Positions 1 to 9,667 of a DNA stretch of 64,000 nt are shown here, one piece after another. The DNA comes from Marinobacter sp. MDS2 (lineage in GTDB: Bacteria > Pseudomonadota > Gammaproteobacteria > Pseudomonadales > Oleiphilaceae), in NCBI RefSeq assembly GCF_030718085.1, contig NZ_JAVAJF010000002.1, positions 310,001 through 374,000 of the forward strand, in the 5' to 3' direction. The notes under the pieces were generated by a model, which was not told the DNA's origin, did no database searches, and worked only from the letters and a program-made list of their open reading frames with translations. The stretch's first letter is position 1. Each line of letters opens with the position of its first letter. The position numbers were made by a program, and so were the translations under genes.

Positions 1-800
1 TTTTGTGAACCCATAACGCCGATATAGAACGCTTCGGTTTTGACCGCTTCAATAAGTGCCGTGTCGTCTATTTTAGGATCATGAGTGAGTGCAACGACTG
101 CGGTTGCGCGGTGACAACCTTCACGGGCAATCCATACCGAGGGCAGTTCCTGACGCAGGGTGACGCCCGGCACGTTGAAGTGGCGCACCTCCTCCGGCCT
201 TGGATCGCAAACGATAACCTCGAAGCCCAGGCTGTGAGCGAAGCTTGCGCACACGGTGGAGACCGGCGAAAGCCCGGCAATCAACAATCGCGAAACGGGC
301 CCGACGCGCAAACGTACGCGCTGTTGCTCTGCGACTTCCTCAACTTTGCTGCCCAGGCTGTGGTCCGGGATCAGTTCAACACAGCCGGATTCCAGGCATA
401 CATCACGAACCAGAGCCCCGGCACCCCCCAGTGCTTGTTTCAAGGCCAGAAAGTGCTCGATTGTCTGTTCGTTGGCCGGCCAGTGTTCCACCAGTACATC
501 CAGAACACCACCGCAAGGAAGGCTGACACGAGGGTTATCCGGGCCGTCTGAGGCGCCGTATCGGATCCGGTTTACGGGCCCCCGGAATTCCCCTTCACTC
601 AATCGGGAGAGAAAATCTTCCTCTACACAGCCGCCAGACAGCGACCCGCAATGATCACCGTCGGCTTTTGCGATCAACCAGGAACCCGGTGCTCGCGGCG
701 ATGAGCCAAAGGTACTCAGTACGGTACACAGCCAGAAATCCTCGCTGGCTTTGCTCCAGCGGATGGCATGCTCAACAACCTGAATGTCCAGCGGCTGCAT
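1..800 (-). CDS. XdhC/CoxI-family protein, C-terminus beyond window edge
   Basis: Read directly from the reverse strand: an ATG at 800 opens 266 codons without a stop to the window edge, so the C-terminus is missing. The translation has the XdhC pattern: an N-terminal stretch with STFGSSPRAPGSW, SGGCVEEDF and LPCGGVLDVLVE, then a Rossmann-like half with VVALTHDPKIDDTALIEA and FYIGVMGSQ. Family members help insert sulfurated molybdenum cofactor into xanthine dehydrogenase or CO dehydrogenase-type hydroxylases. No molybdenum enzyme gene is visible in the window; partners may lie to the left. It follows mmsR on the same strand with about 100 bp between them. The family is clear, the client enzyme is unknown. 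Confidence 0.85.
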   Translation of the reverse strand, partial: MQPLDIQVVEHAIRWSKASEDFWLCTVLSTFGSSPRAPGSWLIAKADGDHCGSLSGGCVEEDFLSRLSEGEFRGPVNRIRYGASDGPDNPRVSLPCGGVLDVLVEHWPANEQTIEHFLALKQALGGAGALVRDVCLESGCVELIPDHSLGSKVEEVAEQQRVRLRVGPVSRLLIAGLSPVSTVCASFAHSLGFEVIVCDPRPEEVRHFNVPGVTLRQELPSVWIAREGCHRATAVVALTHDPKIDDTALIEAVKTEAFYIGVMGSQ

Positions 801-900
801 GGGTGTCTCCCGAAACGTTGTTTAAACGATGTTCTTATTCAAAACTCTAGGCTGCGCCAACTATATCAGGGGCCAAGCATGAGTGGGTGACAGGCAATAA

Positions 901-1818
901 TCAATGCCTTGCGGTGTGGCGATAGTCGCTGGGTGATTTCCCCATCACTTTTTTGAACAGGCGAGAAAAGTAGTAGGCGTCGTCGTAGCCCAGTTGGCGG
1001 CTGATATCCGCAAACGTTTGGCTGGTGGTGTCCAGCAGTTCGCACGCCCGTTCCACCTTCAGGTGCAAAAAATGCTGGATGGGAGCAGTGCCGGTTTGCT
1101 CGCGATAGCGGGTGGCAAAATGTGCGGGGGACAGGCCGGCGAGTTCCGCCAACTCATTCAGTGTCAGCCGTTCTTCAAGGTGTTCCCGCATGTAGTTGTG
1201 AATAACCTCGAGCTCAGCCTGCCGGGCTTGCCCGGTTTCGTCAGCATTGATCGGAACTGCTGCCAGCAGTTGTCGTAATCGGTTGCTGGCATGAATCAGG
1301 CCTTGGGTGCGAAACCCGGTTTGGCGCACCGACAACAAGCCGTTGAAATCCACCAGCAAACGCGGTTGCCGGCCCAAATGGCGAATGTAGGTGCCGTTGG
1401 TGAAGCCCATGTGTTGCCGAAATGCTTCCGCTAAGGGGCCGGAGTAGTGAACCCAGTGAATGGACCACGGGTTGTTCGGGTCTGCGGTGTACCGGTGGCT
1501 GGCTCCGGCGGGCAAGAGCAGCAAATCGCCAGAGCCAACGGTGTGGGGCACACCTTCTACGTTAAGGAACGCGTTTCCATCCGTGCAATAGATCAAAAGA
1601 TTGTCGCGGTGATGCTCCCGGTGCATATGATGCCCGATGGCCTTTCGGTAGTGGCCAAAAGCAAGGGGGTAAAGCTCTCGGGTCAGGTCATGACTGGCGA
1701 GCAGGCGCACGATAGGCTCTGGAATCACGTATCGAACGCTGTCCGCTGGCACCGGCCATTGCGAGGTTTGTGTCGATTGAGAAAGATTTGTTTTTCTTGG
1801 CATCGAAAAATAATCCAT
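901..1818 (-). CDS. mmsR: AraC-family activator, MmsR-like
   Basis: A 305-residue regulator with an N-terminal AraC ligand-binding (cupin) half, including GDLLLLPAGASHRY, and a C-terminal double helix-turn-helix of about 100 residues (LTLNELAELAGLSPAHFATRY, then ISRQLGYDDAYYFSRLFKK and SPSDYR). It is divergent from mmsA across a 128-bp gap, as mmsR is from mmsAB in Pseudomonas aeruginosa, and its length matches that family (about 307). It is therefore inferred to activate the valine/isobutyrate operon on its right. The ATG at 1818 is preferred over an in-frame TTG at 1821; a third in-frame start lies at 1803. No good ribosome binding site separates them. Confidence 0.85.
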   Translation of the reverse strand: MDYFSMPRKTNLSQSTQTSQWPVPADSVRYVIPEPIVRLLASHDLTRELYPLAFGHYRKAIGHHMHREHHRDNLLIYCTDGNAFLNVEGVPHTVGSGDLLLLPAGASHRYTADPNNPWSIHWVHYSGPLAEAFRQHMGFTNGTYIRHLGRQPRLLVDFNGLLSVRQTGFRTQGLIHASNRLRQLLAAVPINADETGQARQAELEVIHNYMREHLEERLTLNELAELAGLSPAHFATRYREQTGTAPIQHFLHLKVERACELLDTTSQTFADISRQLGYDDAYYFSRLFKKVMGKSPSDYRHTARH

Positions 1819-1946
1819 CAAGAGCGAAATTTAGTCAATCACCTATTGTTGGTGTGCGTGCTAGTCTGTGGGTAAATCATCGCCTTGGTGTGGTTGGTAG
1901 ACGACCACCGAGGCGTTCCGGATAACAACAACCACGGGACAGCATC
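1819..1946. promoter_or_regulatory. Divergent mmsR/mmsA intergenic region
   Basis: This 128-bp spacer must hold both promoters and presumably the MmsR sites. I could not pick out a convincing AraC-type direct repeat or a LiuR-type palindrome. An AACAACAA tract at 1924-1931 lies 16 nt before the mmsA ATG and matches the AAYAAYAA motif bound by Hfq/Crc in pseudomonads. Confidence 0.5.
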
Positions 1947-3440
1947 ATGAAGAAAGTACCTCAGTATATTGCCGGTGAATTTGCGCAGAGCCAGACCCAG
2001 AACTGGATCGATGTAACCAACCCTGCAACCAACGAAGTGATCGCTCAGGTGCCTTGTGCAACTACTGACGAAATGCGTCAGGCCATCGACAACGCCGGCG
2101 AAGTGTTCAAAAGCTGGAAAGAAACGCCGATTTCCGAGCGAGCGCGGGTGATGCTCCGTTACCAGGCATTGCTGAAAGAACATCACGACGAGATTGCCGA
2201 AATCCTGTCACAGGAAACCGGCAAGACGTTTGATGATGCCAAGGGTGATGTGTGGCGCGGTATTGAAGTGGTTGAGCACGCCGCGAACGTCGCTTCCATG
2301 ATGATGGGCGAAACGGTCGAAAACGTGGCCCGCGAAGTCGATACACACTCCTGGATTCAGCCGCTGGGTGTTTGTGCCGGTATCACGCCTTTTAACTTCC
2401 CGGCGATGATTCCGCTGTGGATGTTCCCCATGGCCATCGCCTGCGGTAACACCTTCATCCTGAAGCCGTCCGAGCAAGACCCCCTCACGCCCATGCGTTT
2501 GGCGGAACTGTTTGAAGAAGCCGGTGCCCCTAAAGGTGTTCTGCAGGTGGTCCACGGTGCCAAAGAACAGGTAGATACGCTCCTGCACGACCCGGCCATC
2601 AAAGCCATTTCGTTCGTAGGCTCTGTACCTGTTGGTCGTTATATCTATGAAACCGGTACCAGCAACATGAAGCGGGTTCAGAGCTTCGCCGGTGCCAAGA
2701 ACCATATGGTTATCATGCCGGATGCAGACAAGCAGCAAGTATTGAACGCGCTTGTGGGTGCCTCTGTGGGCGCGGCCGGTCAGCGTTGCATGGCGATCTC
2801 CGTTGCGGTGTTCGTGGGCGCAGCCCAAGAGTGGATTCCGGAACTGAAAGAAGCCATGGCCAAGATTCGTCCGGGCGCCTGGAACGATTCCGGCGCCAGC
2901 TACGGCCCGGTTATCAGTGCCAAAGCCAAAGAGCGGGTTGAATCTCTGATCGCCACGGGTGAAGCCCAAGGTGCGAAGCTGGTACTGGATGGCCGTGGAT
3001 GCACTGTTGAAGGTTTCCCCGAAGGCCACTGGGTTGGGCCAACCTTGTTCAGCGAAGTGACCACCGAGATGGATATCTACAATGAAGAAATCTTTGGTCC
3101 TGTGCTGTGTTGCATGAACGCCGACTCACTGGGCGATGCGATTGAGCTGATCAACAACAGCCCCTACGGTAACGGCACCTCGATCTTTACCAACCACGGT
3201 GGCGCAGCACGTCGCTTCCAGCACGAAATCGAGGTTGGTCAGGTGGGTGTCAATATCCCCATCCCTGTGCCCATGCCGTTCTTCTCGTTCACTGGCTGGA
3301 AGGGCTCGTTCTACGGTGATCAGCACGCGTACGGTAAGCAGGCGGTTCGCTTCTACACCGAAACCAAAACCGTGACCTCCCGCTGGTTCAACAGCGAAGC
3401 CACGTCGTCAGAAGCCAACTTCTCTATTCAGCTGCGCTAA
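1947..3440 (+). CDS. mmsA: Methylmalonate-semialdehyde dehydrogenase (CoA-acylating)
   Basis: A 497-residue ALDH-superfamily enzyme that converts methylmalonate semialdehyde, NAD+ and CoA to propionyl-CoA, the last step of valine degradation (and malonate semialdehyde to acetyl-CoA). Visible signatures: [11 protein letters not shown] near 148-158, the cofactor-loop motif [12 protein letters not shown] near 223-234, and the catalytic Cys281 in [11 protein letters not shown], the form typical of MmsA rather than of hydrolytic aldehyde dehydrogenases. It is the first gene of a tight plus-strand operon through mmsB and is divergent from mmsR. The ATG at 1947 sits at the expected N-terminus, and the length equals the family norm. 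Confidence 0.96.
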   Translation: MKKVPQYIAGEFAQSQTQNWIDVTNPATNEVIAQVPCATTDEMRQAIDNAGEVFKSWKETPISERARVMLRYQALLKEHHDEIAEILSQETGKTFDDAKGDVWRGIEVVEHAANVASMMMGETVENVAREVDTHSWIQPLGVCAGITPFNFPAMIPLWMFPMAIACGNTFILKPSEQDPLTPMRLAELFEEAGAPKGVLQVVHGAKEQVDTLLHDPAIKAISFVGSVPVGRYIYETGTSNMKRVQSFAGAKNHMVIMPDADKQQVLNALVGASVGAAGQRCMAISVAVFVGAAQEWIPELKEAMAKIRPGAWNDSGASYGPVISAKAKERVESLIATGEAQGAKLVLDGRGCTVEGFPEGHWVGPTLFSEVTTEMDIYNEEIFGPVLCCMNADSLGDAIELINNSPYGNGTSIFTNHGGAARRFQHEIEVGQVGVNIPIPVPMPFFSFTGWKGSFYGDQHAYGKQAVRFYTETKTVTSRWFNSEATSSEANFSIQLR

Positions 3441-3462
3441 TAGCGCAGTCAGGAGTCGAGTC

Positions 3463-4629
3463 ATGGATTTCAACCTGACGGAAGACCAGCTAGCGTTTCG
3501 GGAAGCGGCAAAGGCTTTTGCCGAGAAAACCATGGCCCCGTTCGCGGGGCAGTGGGACGTAGACCACACCTTCCCGGTGGAGGTAATGAAGCAGGCTGGC
3601 GAGATGGGCTTCATGGGGATTTACACCCCGGAAGCCCTCGGTGGCATGGGGCTGTCCCGGATGGACACCTCGGTGATTGTGGAAGAGCTTGCCATGGCTT
3701 GCCCTTCCACGGCCGCGTTCATCACCATCCACAACATGGCCACTTGGATGGTCGCCAGCTTCGCCGATGACGCGCTTAAACAAAAGTTTGTGCCGAAGAT
3801 GGCGAGCGGAGAGTGGCTGGCCTCGTATTGTCTGACGGAGCCGGGCGCCGGTTCAGACGCGGCCAGCCTTCGCACCAAAGCGATTCGCGACGGCGATAGC
3901 TATGTAATCAACGGCAGCAAGATGTTTATCTCAGGGGCCGGAGATACCGACGTGCTGGTGCTGATGGCCCGCACAGGCGACGCAGACAGCGGAGCCAAAG
4001 GCATATCCACCTTCGTAATTCCGGCGGATGCTGAAGGTGTTTCCTACGGCAAAAATGAAGAAAAGATGGGGTGGCATAGTCAGCCGACCCGAATGGTCAC
4101 TCTTGAAGACGTTCGCATTCCAGCCAGTAACCGCGTGGGCGAAGAAGGCGACGGTTTTGCCATTGCCATGAAAGGGCTGGATGGTGGTCGTTTGAACATT
4201 GCTACCTGTTCGTTGGGCGGCGCGCAGGCCGCGCTTCTCCGAGCCCGCAATTACCTGCACGAACGCCAGCAATTCGGCAAGCCATTGGCGGCGTTTCAGG
4301 CGCTGCAGTTCAAGCTGGCAGACATGGCCACCAATCTGGTGGCGGCGCGGCAAATGGTGCGCTTAGGAGCTTTCAAGTTGGATAGCAAAGACCCGGAGGC
4401 CACGCTGCACTGCGCCATGGCCAAACGCTTCGCCACCGATGCCTGCTTTGAAGTGGCCAATGAAGCGCTGCAGTTGCATGGTGGGTATGGTTATATTCGG
4501 GAATACCCTCTGGAACGGTATGTCAGAGATTTGCGAGTGCACCAGATTCTGGAAGGCACTAATGAAATCATGCGCATGATCATTGCTCGCCGATTGCTGG
4601 ATGATGGCGTGGCCGAAGCCATCCAGTAA
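3463..4629 (+). CDS. Acyl-CoA dehydrogenase, probable isobutyryl-CoA dehydrogenase
   Basis: A 388-residue FAD flavoprotein of the acyl-CoA dehydrogenase family, 22 bp behind mmsA. FAD and substrate motifs YCLTEPGAGSDAASL and the C-terminal LHGGYGYIREYPLERYVRD are present. The catalytic base is Glu364 in HQILEGTNEIMR, the usual position for short-chain enzymes. Placed between mmsA and the hydratase/hydrolase pair, it most likely oxidises isobutyryl-CoA to methacrylyl-CoA in valine degradation. That specificity is inferred from context; the family also covers 2-methylbutyryl-CoA and other short-chain substrates. Confidence 0.93.
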   Translation: MDFNLTEDQLAFREAAKAFAEKTMAPFAGQWDVDHTFPVEVMKQAGEMGFMGIYTPEALGGMGLSRMDTSVIVEELAMACPSTAAFITIHNMATWMVASFADDALKQKFVPKMASGEWLASYCLTEPGAGSDAASLRTKAIRDGDSYVINGSKMFISGAGDTDVLVLMARTGDADSGAKGISTFVIPADAEGVSYGKNEEKMGWHSQPTRMVTLEDVRIPASNRVGEEGDGFAIAMKGLDGGRLNIATCSLGGAQAALLRARNYLHERQQFGKPLAAFQALQFKLADMATNLVAARQMVRLGAFKLDSKDPEATLHCAMAKRFATDACFEVANEALQLHGGYGYIREYPLERYVRDLRVHQILEGTNEIMRMIIARRLLDDGVAEAIQ

Positions 4630-4656
4630 CGGGCAAACAGATAACAAAAGGATTCA

Positions 4657-5439
4657 ATGATGAGTGAACTGATCCAACTCGAAAAACGCGACCATATTGC
4701 GATTCTTACCATTGCCAATCCCCCGGCCAACACCTGGACGGTGGATTCATTAGCCGCTCTGAAAAAGACCATCGCAGAGCTTAATGACGATCAGAATATT
4801 TATGCGTTGGTGGTAACCGGGCAGGGCGAGAAGTTCTTCTCCGCCGGCGCGGACCTGAAAACCTTCGCAGACGGTGACCGGGCCCGAGCGAATGAAATGG
4901 CTCAGCGTTTTGGTGAAGCGTTCGCGGCGTTGACCGGCTTTCGGGGCGTTTCCATTGCCGCCATTAACGGCTACGCCATGGGCGGCGGCCTGGAGTGTGC
5001 GTTGTCCTGCGATATCCGCATTGCCGAAGAACACGCTCAAATGGCACTGCCTGAAGCCAGTGTGGGCCTGTTGCCCTGTGCCGGTGGTACCCAAAACCTG
5101 CCGTGGCTGGTTGGCGAGGGCTGGGCTAAGCGCATGATCCTGTGCGGTGAGCGCGTAACGGCGGAAAAAGCACAGCAAATTGGATTGGTTGAAGAAGTTG
5201 TGCCCTCTGGCCAATCGCTGGAAAAAGCATTGCAGTTGGCGGAAGGCGCCTGCAAGCAAAGCCCGTCATCAATCGCGCGCTGCAAACAGTTGGTGATGAG
5301 TGCGCGCGATGGCCGCAGCCACAGTGACGGCTGGCGCATGGAGCGTGAACTGTTCGTCGAGCTGTTCCACACCGAAGACCAAAAAGAAGGCGTCAACGCG
5401 TTTCTGGAAAAGCGTAAGCCGGAATGGAAAAACCAATAA
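4657..5439 (+). CDS. Enoyl-CoA hydratase, probable methacrylyl-CoA hydratase
   Basis: A 260-residue crotonase-fold protein. It shows the oxyanion-hole segments FSAGADLKTFAD and INGYAMGGGLECALSCD and the acid/base Glu in LPEASVGLLPCAGGTQ. In this operon the expected job is hydration of methacrylyl-CoA to 3-hydroxyisobutyryl-CoA. Two adjacent ATGs (4657 and 4660) follow AAAAGGA; the second has the better spacing. The stop is followed 11 bp later by the hydrolase start, so the two are probably translationally coupled. Confidence 0.92.
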   Translation: MMSELIQLEKRDHIAILTIANPPANTWTVDSLAALKKTIAELNDDQNIYALVVTGQGEKFFSAGADLKTFADGDRARANEMAQRFGEAFAALTGFRGVSIAAINGYAMGGGLECALSCDIRIAEEHAQMALPEASVGLLPCAGGTQNLPWLVGEGWAKRMILCGERVTAEKAQQIGLVEEVVPSGQSLEKALQLAEGACKQSPSSIARCKQLVMSARDGRSHSDGWRMERELFVELFHTEDQKEGVNAFLEKRKPEWKNQ

Positions 5440-5450
5440 CCGGGGCCGTT

Positions 5451-6533
5451 ATGAGCGATCAACCAATAGTATTTGAAGAGTGGAACACCAGCGACGGTGC
5501 ACGCATCGCCGTGGCCCGGCTGAATACGCCACGCAACCTCAACTCGTTGTCCATGGATATGATCCGTTTGTTGACCCCGCAGTTGAAGCGTTGGGCCGAA
5601 GACGCAAGTGTCCGTGCGGTTTGGCTGGAAGCGGAGGGCGAAAAAGCCTTCTGCGCGGGCGGCGATATTGTGTCTCTGTACCGAAGCATGACCGAGCCCG
5701 GCAAGCTGGGGGAAGGTGAGCAGTTTTTTACGGAAGAGTATGAGCTGGATTACCTGATCCATACCTTCCCCAAACCCATCGTGTGTTGGGGCAACGGCAT
5801 CGTCATGGGTGGCGGTATTGGCTTGATGGTCGGTGCTTCTCACCGAGTGGTGACCGAAAATTCTAAGTTGGCCATGCCGGAAGTCAGCATCGGCTTATAT
5901 CCGGATATTGGTGCAGGCTGGTTCCTGAACAGGATGCCCATGCGAACGGGCCTGTTTCTCGGGCTGACCGGCGCGCGCATGAACGCTTCGGATGCGCTGT
6001 TTGTGAACATGGCCGACCGGTTCATATCCCAGGATCGAAAAGCTCAAGTAATCGACGCACTGAAGGCGGTAAGTTGGCAAAACGATAATAGCCATCATGT
6101 CGTCAGTGGCGTGCTGAAACAGTTTGAGCAACAAAGTGCCGAGGCGTTGCCGGAATCTCCGATTCGCAAGCACTTTGACGAGATTCAGCAAGTCACCGAT
6201 GCCGGCTCATTAGAGCAAGTCGTGGCGCAGCTTCAGGAACTCGGTAGCCGTGAAGACTGGTTGGGTAAAACCGTTAAAGGTGTAGCAAAAGCCTCGCCAA
6301 CCGCACTCGCGTTGACCTGGCGGCATTACCACCGAAGCAAGCTGGATGGTTTGAAACAGGTGTTGGATAACGAACTGGTGTTGTCTACGAACTGCCTGAA
6401 GAAGGGTGAGTTTGCCGAAGGCATTCGGGCCTTGTTGATTGATAAAGATATGCAACCACGGTGGCGCTACGCCTCATTGGCGGAGATGGACAGCCAGTGG
6501 ATTGATGAATTTTTTAGCCTGAACGCCGGGTAA
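5451..6533 (+). CDS. 3-hydroxyisobutyryl-CoA hydrolase (HIBCH-like)
   Basis: A 360-residue crotonase-superfamily hydrolase that releases CoA from 3-hydroxyisobutyryl-CoA, which keeps reactive methacrylyl-CoA low. Its length (about 360 against 260 for plain hydratases) and the segments FCAGGDIVSLY, GNGIVMGGGIGLMVGASHR and MPEVSIGLYPDIGAGWFLNR match HIBCH. An in-frame ATG at 5424 overlaps the end of the preceding gene. The ATG at 5451 is chosen because MSDQPIVFEEW is the natural family N-terminus and it avoids the overlap. The ribosome binding site is weak, consistent with coupling to the hydratase. Confidence 0.93.
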   Translation: MSDQPIVFEEWNTSDGARIAVARLNTPRNLNSLSMDMIRLLTPQLKRWAEDASVRAVWLEAEGEKAFCAGGDIVSLYRSMTEPGKLGEGEQFFTEEYELDYLIHTFPKPIVCWGNGIVMGGGIGLMVGASHRVVTENSKLAMPEVSIGLYPDIGAGWFLNRMPMRTGLFLGLTGARMNASDALFVNMADRFISQDRKAQVIDALKAVSWQNDNSHHVVSGVLKQFEQQSAEALPESPIRKHFDEIQQVTDAGSLEQVVAQLQELGSREDWLGKTVKGVAKASPTALALTWRHYHRSKLDGLKQVLDNELVLSTNCLKKGEFAEGIRALLIDKDMQPRWRYASLAEMDSQWIDEFFSLNAG

Positions 6534-6572
6534 CACCCCCGGCGGATTGCAACAATAACAAGGAGAAGCACT

Positions 6573-7460
6573 ATGGCGAAGATCACGTTTATTGGTCTCG
6601 GTAATATGGGGGCGCCGATGGCCTCCAATCTGGTTAAAGCCGGGCACCAGGTGACTGTATTTGATTTGTCGGCATCGGCTGTTGAGGCACTGGTTTCCGA
6701 AGGTGCCAGCAGCGCCGAGAGCGGGAGAGCGGCTGCCGAAGGGGCCGAGTGCGTCATCACCATGTTGCCTGCAGGCAAGCATGTCGAAGCCGTTTATCTG
6801 GGCGAAGACGGACTGCTGTCAGCCTTACCCGAAGGCACGCTGGTGATTGATTCCTCGACCATCGCGCCGGAAACCGCCCGGAGTGTCGCCGAGGCAGCAA
6901 CCGCCAAGGGGCTGGCGTTTATCGATGCCCCGGTATCAGGCGGAGTGGGCGGCGCGAAAGCCGGTACGTTGACATTTATCTGCGGTGGAGAAGCCGATAC
7001 GTTCGAGAAGGCCAAGCCGATTCTCGAAGATATGGGCAAAAACATCTTCCACGCCGGGCCTTTTGGTGCGGGGCAAGTGGCCAAGATTTGCAACAACATG
7101 CTGTTGGCTATCCTGATGGCCGGTACCAGCGAAGCGTTGGCTCTGGGTGCCAAAAACGGCCTTGACCCAGCGGTATTGTCCGAAGTCATGAAACAAAGTT
7201 CGGGTGGCAACTGGGCATTGAATGTGTACAACCCCTGGCCGGGAGTGATGGAAGGGGTACCCGCATCACGGAATTATGAGGGTGGCTTTTTGGTGAACCT
7301 GATGGCGAAAGATCTGGGACTGGCATTTGATAACGCCGTCACGAATCAGGCATCGATTCCCATGGGATCTTTAGCCCGCAACTTGTTCCAGTTGCATGCC
7401 GGGCAAGGCAACGGGGAGCTGGACTTCTCCAGCATCTTGAGGCTGTTTCAGCCAGAGTAA
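6573..7460 (+). CDS. mmsB: 3-hydroxyisobutyrate dehydrogenase
   Basis: A 295-residue beta-hydroxyacid dehydrogenase that oxidises 3-hydroxyisobutyrate to methylmalonate semialdehyde, the substrate of MmsA. The NAD-binding motif GLGNMGAPMASNL sits at 8-20, the substrate motif DAPVSGGVGGAKAGTL near 118-133, and catalytic Lys171 is in GAGQVAKICNNML. It closes the valine operon. A good Shine-Dalgarno (AAGGAG) is preceded by AACAATAA at 6551-6558, a possible Hfq/Crc target. A short terminator follows the stop. Confidence 0.96.
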   Translation: MAKITFIGLGNMGAPMASNLVKAGHQVTVFDLSASAVEALVSEGASSAESGRAAAEGAECVITMLPAGKHVEAVYLGEDGLLSALPEGTLVIDSSTIAPETARSVAEAATAKGLAFIDAPVSGGVGGAKAGTLTFICGGEADTFEKAKPILEDMGKNIFHAGPFGAGQVAKICNNMLLAILMAGTSEALALGAKNGLDPAVLSEVMKQSSGGNWALNVYNPWPGVMEGVPASRNYEGGFLVNLMAKDLGLAFDNAVTNQASIPMGSLARNLFQLHAGQGNGELDFSSILRLFQPE

Positions 7461-7467
7461 TTCGGGG

Positions 7468-7496
7468 AGGGCGGCTTTGTTTCGCCCTTTTCTTTT
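7468..7496 (+). terminator. Rho-independent terminator after mmsB
   Basis: A short GC stem (GGGCG paired with CGCCC) just past the mmsB stop is followed by TTTTCTTTT. The stem is only 5-6 bp, so efficiency is uncertain. Its position at the operon end supports the call. Confidence 0.6.
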
Positions 7497-7505
7497 AGCC
7501 TAAAG

Positions 7506-7521
7506 TTTACCTTTACGTAAA
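7506..7521. promoter_or_regulatory. LiuR-like operator (degenerate) upstream of acyl-CoA synthetase
   Basis: TTTACCTTTACGTAAA matches 14 of 16 positions of the TTTACGTTAACGTAAA palindrome that stands before liuR (30376) and the SDR gene (31624). It lies 65 bp before the ATG at 7587. This is the least symmetric of the four copies. Confidence 0.6.
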
Positions 7522-7586
7522 ATGTATGTCGTGCTAAATCTGTACGAAGCATGTGAACGTGAACACAACAACAATAGGAGTGGACG

Positions 7587-9236
7587 ATGAGCCTTCCGAA
7601 CTACAATGATGTGTACAGCAACTTCGATGCGGCCGCACTGGAGGCAGAGGTCCTGGACGGCCGGTTGGATAGTGGCTTGAACGTTTGCCACGAAATTTGT
7701 GACAAGTGGGCCACCGACCCGAAAAAGGTTGCGCTCTACTACGAGAAAACCGATGGCGGCGATGGAGCGCTCACGTTCGCCGAGCTTAAGGCGGCTTCCG
7801 CGCGTTTCGCAAACTATCTTCAGTCTCTCGGTGTCAGCAAAGGCGACCGCGTCGCGGGCTTGTTGCCACGCGGCCCCGAGTTGTTGATCGTCATTGCCGG
7901 TACTTTACGTTTGGGTGCCGTGTATCAACCGCTGTTTACCGCCTTTGGCTCTGGTGCAATTGAATATCGGCTGGAAAGAGCCGGTACCCGTCTGGTGGTC
8001 ACCGACCCGGATAACTACCCCAAGCTGGGCGATGTGAAAGGCTGCCCGCCCGTGCTGTGCCGCAACGCAGCGGCAACCGGCGACGATGTGCCCGATTTCG
8101 AACAAGTGCTGAGCGCTCAGTCCGATCAATTCGAACCGGTGATGATCACCGGAAACGATCCCTTCTTGCAGATGTTTACCTCTGGAACCGTAGGTAAGGC
8201 CAAGGGCGTTGCTGTGCCTGCCAAAGCCCTGCTGGCCTTCTACGTTTACATGAAGTACGCCATTGATTTGCGTGAAGACGACGTGTTCTGGAACGTGGCT
8301 GACCCCGGCTGGGCCTATGGTCTTTACTATGCCGTGACCGGTCCGCTGTTGATGGGCCACGCCACCCACTTCAACCCCAATGCGTTCACGCCGGAATCCA
8401 CCTACGACATGATCCGCAAGTACGGGATCACCAACCTGGCGGCTGCTCCAACCGCATACCGTTTGCTGAAAGCCAACGACCAAGTGCTGCCGGAAGGGGA
8501 AACGCTCGGTTTGCGGGTGTGCAGCAGCGCCGGTGAGCCGCTGAACCCCGAGGTAGTGAACTGGATAGACCGCCGTTTTGGCTGCCCGGTGAAAGACCAT
8601 TACGGTCAGACCGAAACCGGTATGACTTGCTGTAATTTCCACGCGATGGAGCACCCGATGCGAGACGGTGCCATGGGGTATGCCTCCCCGGGTCATCGTG
8701 TGGTTGCGCTGAACACCAAATACGAAGAAGTGCCAGCAGGAGAGGTCGGGCAGCTGGCGGTCGACACCAAATCTTCGCCATTGTTCCATTTCGACGGTTA
8801 TACCTGGGGCGAAAAAGATCCGTTCGCAAACGGCTACTATCTGACTGGCGACATGGTGGCGTGCCATGGCGATGGCAGTTTCTCCTTCAGCGGCCGGGAC
8901 GACGACATCATCACCACCGCAGGTTACCGGGTTGGCCCGGCAGATGTGGAAAGCACTCTGTTAGAACATGCCGCCGTGGCCGAGTCTGGGGTGGTTGCGA
9001 AACCGGATGAAAAGCGCGGCTCCATCATCAAAGCGTATGTGGTGATCAAAGCGGGGCAGGAGCCCGTTGAAGAGCAAAGTCTGAAGGATGAGCTTCAGGA
9101 GCTGGTACGCAGACGCTTGTCGACCCACGCCTTCCCTCGGGAAATTGAATTCGTGGATGAGTTGCCCAAAACGCCCAGCGGCAAGATTCAGCGCTTTATG
9201 CTGCGAAATCGGGCAGAGGAAGAGGTTTCGGCATGA
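7587..9236 (+). CDS. Acyl-CoA synthetase (AMP-forming), acetyl/medium-chain type
   Basis: A 549-residue adenylate-forming enzyme that makes acyl-CoA from a free acid, ATP and CoA. The P-loop reads FTSGTVGKAKGV (a variant of TSGTTGKPKG), followed by the A5 motif YGQTETGM, the hinge region LTGDMVACHGDGSFSFSGRDD, and the C-terminal catalytic Lys in KTPSGKIQRFML. The overall pattern resembles the acetyl-CoA synthetase/ACSM side of the family rather than FadD. It shares an ATGA overlap with the thioesterase and is preceded by a degenerate LiuR site and by AACAACAA at 7567-7574. A branched short-chain acid is a reasonable substrate but unproven. Confidence 0.88.
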   Translation: MSLPNYNDVYSNFDAAALEAEVLDGRLDSGLNVCHEICDKWATDPKKVALYYEKTDGGDGALTFAELKAASARFANYLQSLGVSKGDRVAGLLPRGPELLIVIAGTLRLGAVYQPLFTAFGSGAIEYRLERAGTRLVVTDPDNYPKLGDVKGCPPVLCRNAAATGDDVPDFEQVLSAQSDQFEPVMITGNDPFLQMFTSGTVGKAKGVAVPAKALLAFYVYMKYAIDLREDDVFWNVADPGWAYGLYYAVTGPLLMGHATHFNPNAFTPESTYDMIRKYGITNLAAAPTAYRLLKANDQVLPEGETLGLRVCSSAGEPLNPEVVNWIDRRFGCPVKDHYGQTETGMTCCNFHAMEHPMRDGAMGYASPGHRVVALNTKYEEVPAGEVGQLAVDTKSSPLFHFDGYTWGEKDPFANGYYLTGDMVACHGDGSFSFSGRDDDIITTAGYRVGPADVESTLLEHAAVAESGVVAKPDEKRGSIIKAYVVIKAGQEPVEEQSLKDELQELVRRRLSTHAFPREIEFVDELPKTPSGKIQRFMLRNRAEEEVSA

Positions 9237-9658
9237 AGGTTAGCTTCGAGGAGCTGAACGCCTTCCTCGTGGACCACTTTCCCCAGGGTGCCGCTTACGG
9301 CACCTTGGCGGATCTTGGTGATGGTTGGGCGGAGATGGTGCTGGAGGTGGATGAGGATCATCTGCGCCCGGGAGGGACGGTTTCCGGGCCCGCCATGATG
9401 GCCTTAGCTGATGTGGCAATGTATGCCGCGTTGCTAGGCCAAATTGGACTGGTGCCTTTGGCGGTAACGACTAATCTTAATATTAACTTCCTGCGAAAAC
9501 CGGTCGCCCATGTGCCCATTCGGGCGAGAGCGTCATTGCTCAAGGTTGGCCGAACCATGGCGGTTGGTGATGTTTTTATCTATTCAGAGGGACTGAAGGA
9601 GCCGGTGGCCCACTCCACCCTTACCTATTCGATTCCGCCAAATAGAAACCAAAATTAG
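9233..9658 (+). CDS. PaaI-type hotdog-fold thioesterase
   Basis: A 141-residue single hotdog domain protein. The central helix segment PGGTVSGPAMMALADVAMYAALL resembles PaaI/YdiI thioesterases, which hydrolyse acyl-CoA esters. The following strand (LAVTTNLNINFLRKP) is also typical. Its start overlaps the synthetase stop by 4 bp (ATGA), so the pair is co-translated. A synthetase/thioesterase pair suggests control of CoA sequestration during growth on branched acids (inference). Confidence 0.85.
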   Translation: MKVSFEELNAFLVDHFPQGAAYGTLADLGDGWAEMVLEVDEDHLRPGGTVSGPAMMALADVAMYAALLGQIGLVPLAVTTNLNINFLRKPVAHVPIRARASLLKVGRTMAVGDVFIYSEGLKEPVAHSTLTYSIPPNRNQN

Positions 9659-9667
9659 TTCTTGACG